From contig JBHGNT010000007.1 in assembly GCA_043228905.1 (NCBI GenBank), positions 8,184,001-8,248,000 on the forward strand: a stretch of 64,000 bases of DNA, in the 5' to 3' direction. The stretch comes from Azolla caroliniana (taxonomy: Eukaryota; Polypodiophyta). Positions 56,083 through 64,000 of the stretch are shown here, piece after piece. The notes beneath the pieces were generated by a model. It did not search any database. It was not told the DNA's origin and saw only the letters and a list, made by a program, of their open reading frames with translations. The translations under genes and the position numbers were made by a program. Within the stretch, counting starts at the first letter, position 1. Every line of letters begins with the position of its first letter.

Positions 56083-56166
56083 CTTAGTTTGGCCACGTGG
56101 TTGAGGTTTGTGCCTGCTTTGACTATTGGGCCACGCCGCGAGATATCGAATATCGTAGCTGATGAC
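56083..56166 (+). pseudogene. tRNA-Ser-derived pseudogene, diverged type, copy 5
   Basis: Same subtype as copy 2 (TTTGGCCACGTGGTTGAGG, CTGCTTTGACTATTGGGCC) with further decay of the T arm (GATATCGAATATCGTAGC). It lies 24 bp before the Copia I insertion. Confidence 0.75.
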
Positions 56167-56190
56167 ATCTTGCGAGAGTGTGTTAAATCC

Positions 56191-56577
56191 TGTAGAAAGT
56201 ATCGTGCGGAAGCAAGTATGAAGACCGAACAGAAGGAAGGAAACTCAGGTTCAATGGAGAGCTTGAGCTTACGCAGTATACGCGGGAGAGACAGAGAGAG
56301 AAACACCAAAAACTATATTCAACAATAATACTCAATCTGTACATAAGACGTGCTTCAGTGAACACTTTTATACAAGTCCTAGAAGGACTGACCGAAGTAC
56401 TGACAGTACTTCAATGCTCATTAAGAGCTCCTACACTAACTCCCAAATATATTCCTCACGGAATATCTTTCCTAACAACCTCCCGGTTTACGCACTCGGC
56501 CTAACCGATCGGTCCTAACCGATCGGGTCCTCGGCTTCTTCAGCCGATCCGGCCGATGTTGAGCTTGTCTCTCAACA
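56191..56577 (-). repeat. 3' LTR of Copia I
   Basis: 387 bp, very similar to the 5' LTR (for example GGAAGCAAG against GGAAGAAAG). Outer flank AATCC. Confidence 0.95.
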
Positions 56578-59500
56578 CTCCCCCTCAAGCTCAACTTGAG
56601 GCTCTTCGGGATCTTCACAGCACCGGTTCCTCCTGGCTTCTCGCCTCGCTCGCACTCCTCGACCTGTTCGACTCCGCGCGCTTCGACCCTTCCGGTCGGC
56701 TTGTATGCTCATGCGGCCCTTATCAGCTCTTTTGCTGTTGCGGTGTTGACGCTTCTCCTGCTGCCTTTTCTTCCGCTTGGGCCTCGGTTGATTCAGCGTG
56801 TCTGAATCAAACATCCGAACCAACTCGACTACCTCCGATCGGTTTTCGCTCTCGTCCGAGTTGGCTGTCTCCAACTCGTCTTCGGTCTTCTCGCCTTCGA
56901 TGGCGTCATCTTCCCCATGCGTGGTTGGCTTCGGCTCTCTCCTTCGGTTGCTCCCCTTCTGTCCGCTTCCGAACTTTTCCGCGGGTCTGCCCTCGGCTTC
57001 TTCAGCCGATCCGATGTCGAACTTGTCAACTGACTCGGTGTCGCGGTGTTCGCTCCTTTCCTGCTGCCTTGCTTGGTCGTTCGGGACTGTTCTCCCCCTC
57101 AAGTTCGGCACGTCAAGGTGACGCAACCCGAGCGCACCTGAGAATTGCCGCAACTTGTCCAGACCAAGAGGCTTGGTGAAGATGTCGGCAGTCTGCCGAT
57201 CCGTCGAAACATACTGAAGTTCGACTTCACCGGAAAGGACACACTCACGGACGAAATGGTATTGCACCTCAATGTGCTTGGTCCGTGCGTGGAAGACGGG
57301 GTTCTTCGCGAGTTGGATGCTGCTGAGGTTGTCGCAGTAGATCGTCGTTGGATCGGTCACCTCCTCTTGCAGGTCCTTAAGTAGCCGCTTCAACCATATG
57401 ACTTTGCATGTCGCGACAGCCGCTCCTTGGTACTCCGCTTCGGTGCTCGACAGTGCAACTGTTGGCTGCTTCTTACTGCTCCACGCGATCGCGGCACTCT
57501 CGAGGGAGAACGCGTATCCAGACGTGGATCGGCGATCGGCGGCGTTGCCAGCCCAATCAGCATCGGTGTAGCCGACTAACTGCTTGGCTGCACCGGTCCG
57601 ATATAGCAGTCCGCGGTCCTTAGTGCCACTTAAGTACCGCAGTACGCGTTGCGCACACTGAAGGTGCTCCTCGGTAGGTCGCGCCATGAACTGACTGATC
57701 ACCCCGACCGGATAGCTGAGGTCGGGTCGGGTGATGGTCAAGTATATGAGGCTTCCGACAATTTGTCGGAATCTTGTCGGGTCGCATACCTTTCCCGTAT
57801 TGGGACGAAGCTTGACGGTTCTGTCCAAAGGAGTCGAAACGGTCTTACAGTCGGCCATCCCAAACTTGAAGAGCATACTCAACACGTAATGATGTTGGCT
57901 GATCAATATGCCTTCGGGGGTACAGATCATTTTGATCCCGAGGAAATAATGAAGGTCCCCCAGATCCTTCATGTCGAACGATGCCGCAAGCTGGAGATTC
58001 ACGTGGTCGATTTCATCGAGGTCGGCGCCGGTGATGACCAAGTCATCAACATATAGTAAAATACTAACCGGTCGTCATTTTCGTGACCGGCGCAAACGTC
58101 TCATCGTAGTCGATGCCATGTTTCTGCGCGTAGCCCTTTGCCACTAGCCGAGCCTTGTACTGGTTGACCGAGCCATCGGTGTTGTACTTGACTTTGTACA
58201 CCCATCTACACCCGATCGACTTCGTCAACCAGGTCCCAGGTCTCGTTCTCCGCCAATGCGTGCATCTCTTCCTCCATCGCGGTGCGCCAATTCGCGTCCT
58301 TCGCCGCTTCTGCGTAGCTCTCCGGCTCACGCACTTCCGCTACACGGGTCATGTATGCATAATGATGCGCCATGTACTCGTTGTATCCGAACCACAAAAT
58401 AGGATTCTTCTGGCGGGTAGATCGGCGTAATCTCACATTAGCCGATGTCGAGGCCTTCTCGGTCGACGCGGTCTTCATCTTTAAAGACCTGTCACCGGTT
58501 CCCTCGGAGTCGGACTCGTGTTGGTCTGACTCGTTCCTTTCCATGCCGGAATCCGACACCTTCTTCTTCCCTTTCTCTTTGTGCGTAAGCCGTCTCCTCA
58601 GCTTCCTGTGCGGGGAATGCACGACCGAGTCTCCACTACTCGCCGGCTCTTCATCGGACTGGTCGTACCGACTCAGTCGTCCAATCGGTCCACTTAACCG
58701 GAGTGAAATCGGACTCTCTTCACGGGTCTCGATTTCGGGCTCATCCGGGGGCATCTCGGCCTCGCTGGCCTCATCGTCAGAGCTCAGATTGGAGGCAAGG
58801 TTCGGAGTCGGGGGCAGGTACCAGGACGCGGACTCGTCAAACACAACGTCGCGGCTGACACGCGCTTGTTTGGTGTGAGGGTTATAGCACTTATAACCCT
58901 TCTGTTCGTCCGAGTAACTGACCAAGATGCACTTCTCGGCCTTTGCATCCAGCTTCCTCCTTTTCTCCTTCGGTACATGCACATACGCAATGCTACCGAA
59001 CACCCTCAAGTGTCGCAAGTTCGACTTCGTTCCGAAATATAGCTCGTGCGCCGACACTTTGTCTCCAATCCGGTTCTGGATGTATACCGCGGTCCTTACC
59101 GCCTCGGCCCAGTAGAACTTAGGCAAGCTCTTCTCCTCCAGCATTGCCCGTGCCGCTTCCACAATTGACCCATTCTTTCTCTCGGCCATGCCGTTCTACT
59201 CTGGCGTGTATCTACAACTGAATTCGCGGCGAATTCCCATTTGTTGTAGGTAACCGTTGAATTGACCGGAAAAGTACTCTTTCCCGCCATCCGACTGCAG
59301 ACACTTGATCTTTCGTCCTGTTTCGGTTTCCACGAATCCTTTGAGGTCCCGGAAACAGTCGAAGACTTCGCTCTTCCTCTCAATGAGGTAGATCCACGTG
59401 TGCCGCGTGTGGTCGTCGATGAAGGAGACGAAATATCGGCTCCCGCCAAGACTAACGTTTTGTGCCGGCCCCCACACATCGGAGTGTATAAAGTCGAGCT

Positions 59501-61084
59501 TGTTCCGGCTCCGGTTTCGCTCGTTGGGGAAAGGAAGTCGGTGTTGCTTCCCGAGCTGGCAGGCTTCACAAATTAGTGCCTTTCGGCCACTAAACTTGGG
59601 CAATCCGAACACTACCTGTTTCGATTGCAGATCTTGAAGCCGTTGGTAGTTGACGTGGCCTATCTGCTTGTGCCACAAGTCGATGTCCGACTCGGCTTTT
59701 TGTCCCTTTGCGAACAGTGCGGTGTCGCCGTCAATGGAATCGAGGATGAACATCCTCCCGTCTCTGCGCCCTTGCGCAATCACACGGCCTTCTTCCTCAA
59801 TGAAGCACTCGAGGTGTGTAAACCGAACCTCCATCCCTTGGTCGACGATCTGTCCGACCGAGACCAAGTTCTTCGTGATTGTCGGAACGTGCAACACGTT
59901 CATAAGTTTCCCTTTCTGCCCGACGTGGCTAAGGGGAACTTCTCCGACATTCGCGATCGGATGCGAAGTGTCGTCTCCAGTTGCGACTACTCCAGGTTGT
60001 ATCGGTTTTTCAAGGTACGAGAACCACTCCTTATGGCTCGTCATGTGGTTTGACGCGCCGGAGTCTACGTACCACACCTCGTCCGATCTCGGGGTGGTCT
60101 GCTTCATTGAGTTTGCTTCGTGTCTCGTCACGAAGGTAGTCCCTTCTCCGGCTCTCCCGGAGTCTTCGGCGTAGTGCGATCGCTGCCGATTTCCCTTGTC
60201 GGTATGTCTGGAGCCGTTCCCGGAACCAGTTCTCTCCGAATCGGCGCGCTTCTTCCAGCACTCACTTTCCTTGTGGCCTCTCTTGCCACAGTACCAGCAC
60301 TCCGCGATGGACTTCCCTTGCCGGTTCTCATCGCTTCGACTCCCCCTGTTTCCGGAGGGTCCGGAGTTGCTGTCGGCATCACTTCGGTGCCTTCTTTCTT
60401 GATCCGTCGGCCGCCTCCATTGCGTGCCGACTCGCCTCGTCCTCCACGTCCACGGGGCTTATCTCCCTCCGTGTACAACATTAGGCTGTCGGTGTGCGTG
60501 TTTGTAGACGCACCCGCGTGGTTCTCCTCTACCAGGAGCATCGACTGTAAGTCGAAAAAGGACGACGTATTCTCCCGGGTACACACAGCCGTTCGGAACG
60601 CTCCGAACTTCGACGCCAAACCTCTGAGACAGATCTGGACCATCTCGCTCTCCTCGATGTTCACCTCTATGGAGGCGAGGGAGTTGCAGATATCCTTGAT
60701 CTTCGAGGTATAGTCCGCCACCAACAAATCGCGTTGTCGTAGGTTGCTCAACTCTTCTCGGAGCTGAAGCTTCCTGGCTGTGGTGCTCGCGGCGAAAATC
60801 TTCGTCAGATTTTCCCACGCACCCTTCGGCGTCTTTGCATCCCGAACATAGCTCAATAGCTATTCGCCTACACACGACGCGAAGCAGTACAATACCATGC
60901 TCGCCGATTGCTCCCACGACGGGAAGTCTCTGTGTGTCGATTCGGGTGCCGCGTCATTAGCTCCTTCGATATAACTCCAATTGCCGTGCCCGAGCAGGTA
61001 CTGGTGCATCTTGTAGGACCAAGACGCGTAGTTGGTTCTGTCGAGCTTCTCTGTTGGAAGCGAGCTCGCCATGCCTCTATCCAT
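56572..61084 (-). pseudogene. Copia I gag-pol polyprotein, inactivated
   Basis: Reading down from ATG 61084 (MDRGMASSLPTEKLDRTNYASW), gag has a TAG near 60861 and a shift near 60260 around its knuckle (CWYCGKRGHKESEC). Protease WYVDSGASNHMTS is near 60060. GAG-pre-integrase and the integrase core run to SCRYTPE at 59197, where a stop precedes NGMAERKNG. After EVDRV (58206) a shift leads to RT ([15 protein letters not shown]...FAPVTKMTT). The frame then jumps to ILLYVDDLVITGAD near 58050. About 130 residues, including the first catalytic Asp of RT, are missing compared with other Copia RTs. RNase H (GYTDADWAGN, SSTEAEY) ends near 57100. A charged extension of about 180 residues follows and ends at the LTR edge. 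Confidence 0.92.
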
Positions 61085-61156
61085 CGTTCTTCTTGTTCTT
61101 CTTTGTCCAGCTGTGTCGGCTGCAGAGAGGTTCTCAACCCTCACGCTCTGATACCA

Positions 61157-61543
61157 TGTAGAAAGTAACGTGCGGAAGAAAGTATGAAGACCAAACAGAA
61201 GGAAGGAAACTCAGGTTCAATGGAGAGCTTGAGCTTACGCGGTATACGCGGGAGAGACAGAGAGAGAAACACGAAAAACTATATTCAACAATAATACTCA
61301 ATCTGTACATAAGACATGCTTCAGTGAACATTTCTATACAAGTCCTAGAAGGACTGACCGAAGTACTGACAATACTTCAGTGCTCATTAAGAGCTCCTAC
61401 ACTAACTCCCAAATATATTCCTCACGGAATATCTTTCCTAACGACCTCCCGGTTTATGCACTCGGCCTAACCGATCGGTCCCAACCGATCCGGTCCTCGG
61501 CTTCTTCAGCCGATTCGGCCGATGTTGAGCTTGTCTCTCAACA
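61157..61543 (-). repeat. 5' LTR of Copia I (first of three tandem LTR copies)
   Basis: 387 bp, joined to the primer site at 61146-61156. Further copies produced by the tandem duplication are at 62485-62871 and from 63813 to the window end. Confidence 0.95.
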
Positions 61544-61640
61544 AATCCATATATTCAAAGAACTCAAAAGATACATGTGCTTCCTTAAAAAGATTTGTGT
61601 AAATTTAATTTTTATAACTAGTTTCATTTTTTTATTTATC

Positions 61641-61676
61641 TACTTAGTTTGGCCGTGTGGTTGAGGTTTGTGCCAT
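61641..61676 (+). pseudogene. truncated tRNA-Ser-derived relic (5' half), also at 62969-63004
   Basis: ACTTAGTTTGGCCGTGTGG followed by TTGAGGTTTGTGCC matches the first half of the diverged tRNA copies at 54779 and 56083, then breaks into flank sequence. The second copy, 1328 bp on, is part of the tandem duplication. Confidence 0.7.
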
Positions 61677-61855
61677 ACATCCCAAGAATTGATGGGATAC
61701 ATGTCATTGCTTCGAAAGATATTCTGTCACTATTGACATTGGTTATATTTCTTGGTTTGAAAACCATATTAGAAAAGTATTATTTAATTTTCCTAACCAT
61801 TTAAACTTTATATTTAAATAAATTTTACAACTAGATTCATTTTAACCTTTATCTA

Positions 61856-61937
61856 GTCACTTTGGTCGAGTGGTTAAGGCGTGTGCCTGCTAAGTACATG
61901 GGGTCTCCCCGCGAGAGTTCGAATCTCTCAGGTGACG
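61856..61937 (+). tRNA. tRNA-Ser(GCT), unit 1
   Basis: An 82-nt cloverleaf with acceptor GTCACTT/AGGTGAC (one T-G pair) and discriminator G. The anticodon arm is TGTGC-CTGCTAA-GTACA, giving anticodon GCT. The variable arm GGGG-TCT-CCCC and T arm GAGAG-TTCGAAT-CTCTC are complete. The A-box region has TGGTCGAGTGG instead of TGGCCGAGTGG. It is probably functional. No T4 run directly follows. Confidence 0.88.
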
Positions 61938-63183
61938 ACTTCTTGCAAGACTGTGTTTCCATGCATCCAAAGAATAGATAGAAGGGATACATGTGATTGC
62001 TTAAAAAGATTTTGTATCACAATAGTCATTCGTTATATTTCATGGTGTTAAGACAATATTGGTCTAGTATTATTTCATTTCCCTAACCATTAAAGGTTTC
62101 AATGGCTGTGGTGGTCGCGGCGAAAATCTTCTTCAGATTTTCCCACGCACCCTTCGGCGTCTTTGCATCCCAAACATAGCTCAATAGCTGTTCGCCCACA
62201 CACGACACGAAGCAGTACAATACCGTGCTCGCCGATTGCTCCCACGACGGGAAGTCTCTGTGTGTCGATTCGGGTGCCGCGTCATTAGCTCCTTCGATAT
62301 AACTCCAATAGCCGTGCCCGAGCAGGTACTGGTGCATCTTGTAGGACCAAGACGCGTAGTTGGTTCTGTCGAGCTTCTCTGTTGGAAGCGAGCTCGCCAT
62401 GCCTCTATCCATCGTTCTTCTTGTTCTTCTTCGTCAAGATGTGTCGGCTGCAGAGAGGTTCTCAACCCTCACGCTCTGATACCATGTAGAAAGTAACGTG
62501 CGGAAGAAAGTATGAAGACCAAACAGAAGGAAGGAAACTCAGGTTCAATGGAGAGCTTGAGCTTACGTAGTATACGCGGGAGAGACAGAGAGAGAAACAC
62601 GAAAAACTATATTCAACAATAATACTCAATCTGTACATAAGACGTGCTTCAGTGAACACTTTTATACAAGTCCTAGAAGGACTGACCGAAGTACTGACAA
62701 TACTTCAGTGCTCATTAAGAGCTCCTACACTAACTCCCAAATATATTCCTCACGGAATATCTTTCCTAACGACCTCCCGGTTTATGCACTCGGCCTAACC
62801 GATCGGTCCCAACCGATCCGGTCCTCGGCTTCTTCAGCCGATTCGACCGATGTTGAGGTTGTCTCTCAACAAATCCATATATTCAAAGAACTCAAAAGAT
62901 ACATGTGCTTCCTTAAAAAGATTTGTGTAAATTTAATTTTTATAACTAGTTTCATTTTTTTATTTATCTACTTAGTTTGGCCGTGTGGTTGAGGTTTGTG
63001 CCATACATCCCAAGAATTGATGGGATACATGTCATTGCTTCGAAAGATATTCTGTCACTATTGACATTGGTTATATTTCTTGGTTTGAAAACCATATTAG
63101 AAAAGTATTATTTAATTTTCCCTACCATTTAAACTTTATATTTAAATAAATTTTACAACTAGATTCAATTTAACCTTTATCTA

Positions 63184-63265
63184 GTCACTTTGGCCGAGTG
63201 GTTAAGGCGTGTGCCTGCTAAGTACATGGGGTCTCCCCGCGAGAGTTCGAATCTCTCAGGTGACG
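63184..63265 (+). tRNA. tRNA-Ser(GCT), unit 2
   Basis: Identical to the gene at 61856 except for the standard TGGCCGAGTGG in the D arm. It lies exactly 1328 bp downstream, as part of the tandem unit. All stems pair, so this is the best tRNA-Ser gene in the window. Confidence 0.92.
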
Positions 63266-64000
63266 ACTTCTTGCAAGACTGTGTTTCCATGCATCCAAAG
63301 AATAGATAGAAGGGATACATGTGATTGCTTAAAAAGATTTTGTATCACAATAGTCATTCGTTATATTTCATGGTGTTAAGACAATATTGGTCTAGTATTA
63401 TTTCATTTCCCTAACCATTAAAGGTTTCAATGGCTGTGGTGGTCGCGGCGAAAATCTTCTTCAGGTTTTCCCACGCACCCTTCGGCGTCTTTGCATCCCA
63501 AACATAGCTCAATAGCTGTTCGCCCACACACGACACGAAGCAGTACAATACCGTGCTCGCCGATTGCTCCCACGACGGGAAGTCTCTGTGTGTCGATTCG
63601 GGTGCCGCGTCATTAGCTCCTTCGATATAACTCCAATAGCCGTGCCCGAGCAGGTACTGGTGCATCTTGTAGGACCAAGACGCGTAGTTGGTTCTGTCGA
63701 GCTTCTCTGTTGGAAGCGAGCTCGCCATGCCTCTATCCATCGTTCTTCTTGTTCTTCTTCGTCAAGATGTGTCGGCTGCAGAGAGGTTCTCAACCCTCAC
63801 GCTCTGATACCATGTAGAAAGTAACGTGCGGAAGAAAGTATGAAGACCAAACAGAAGGAAGGAAACTCAGGTTCAATGGAGAGCTTGAGCTTACGTAGTA
63901 TACGCGGGAGAGACAGAGAGAGAAACACGAAAAACTATATTCAACAATAATACTCAATCTGTACATAAGACGTGCTTCAGTGAACACTTTTATACAAGTC

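Larger units (their letters stand above)
56191..61543 (-). mobile_element. Ty1/copia element I, defective, inside the tRNA-Ser array
   Basis: Both LTRs are 387 bp (56191-56577 and 61157-61543), starting TGTTGAGAGAC and ending TTCTACA. They are flanked by a perfect AATCC target duplication (56186-56190 and 61544-61548). On the minus strand the primer site TGGTATCAGAG directly follows the 5' LTR, and GAGCTTGAGGGGGAG precedes the 3' LTR. The polyprotein has stops, frameshifts and an RT deletion. The right-hand 770 bp are part of a 1328-bp tandem duplication running to the window end. Confidence 0.96.
60777..64000. repeat. 1328-bp tandem duplication: Copia gag + LTR + tRNA-Ser block
   Basis: Unit 1 is 60777-62104, unit 2 is 62105-63432, and unit 3 starts at 63433 and leaves the window. 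Each unit holds ~380 bp of Copia I 5' coding region and leader, the whole 387-bp LTR (61157-61543, 62485-62871, 63813 onward), the AATCC site, array flank with a truncated tRNA-Ser relic, and an intact tRNA-Ser(GCT). The novel joint CCATTAAAGGTTTCAAT|GGCTGTGGTGG lies at 62104/62105 and 63432/63433. Units 2 and 3 share changes that unit 1 lacks, so the second duplication is later. Confidence 0.95.

Overview
The window is nuclear DNA of a land plant. The evidence is a spliced XRCC1 gene with plant-type layout after its single BRCT domain, plant-style box C/D snoRNA clusters, cytosolic tRNA-Leu(CAA) and tRNA-Ser(GCT) genes, and dense Ty1/copia and Ty3/gypsy elements, several using the initiator-Met primer site TGGTATCAGAG. 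I cannot name the species. One run of Ns (53-152) is an assembly gap.

Region 1 (1-39.5 kb) is almost entirely retroelement. From the left it holds a Copia tail and LTR remnant, a decayed LINE, a Gypsy RT fossil split by a decayed full-length Copia (3228-8463), an LTR fragment caught between 117-bp direct repeats, a scrambled Copia scrap and a Gypsy gag. Then comes a nest at least four levels deep. A chromodomain Gypsy (E, minus, 10981-36728, target duplication TCGTG) contains a 5'-truncated Tat/Athila-like Gypsy (A, plus, 14570-33283) with an extra coiled-coil ORF after integrase. A contains a second Gypsy of unusual, fungal-looking type (B, minus, 15186-27604, target duplication CCGG). B contains a young, apparently intact Copia (C, plus, 18444-23897, target duplication CTCGT, one 1357-codon polyprotein). 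E itself sits beside a Gypsy gag-protease relic that also carries a small internally deleted Copia (G, 36832-38442, target duplication GACAT).

Region 2 (40.0-47.5 kb) is the one clear protein gene: a seven-exon XRCC1 homologue predicted at 695 residues. It has an animal-like XRCC1 N-terminal domain split by a 4.5-kb intron that holds a Copia fossil.

Region 3 (47.5-53.7 kb) is a low-coding stretch with two small box C/D snoRNA clusters. One holds an unidentified snoRNA followed by U18, behind a repeated TATA/telo-box array. The other holds a second U18 followed by a U36-like gene. A tRNA-Leu(CAA) gene follows.

Region 4 (53.7-64.0 kb) is an array of tRNA-Ser(GCT) genes and pseudogenes with conserved flanks. 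It is interrupted by a defective Copia (I, minus, 56191-61543, target duplication AATCC). After that insertion, a 1328-bp block (5' gag, LTR, flank and tRNA-Ser) was tandemly repeated. At least two and a half copies are present and the array runs off the window end.
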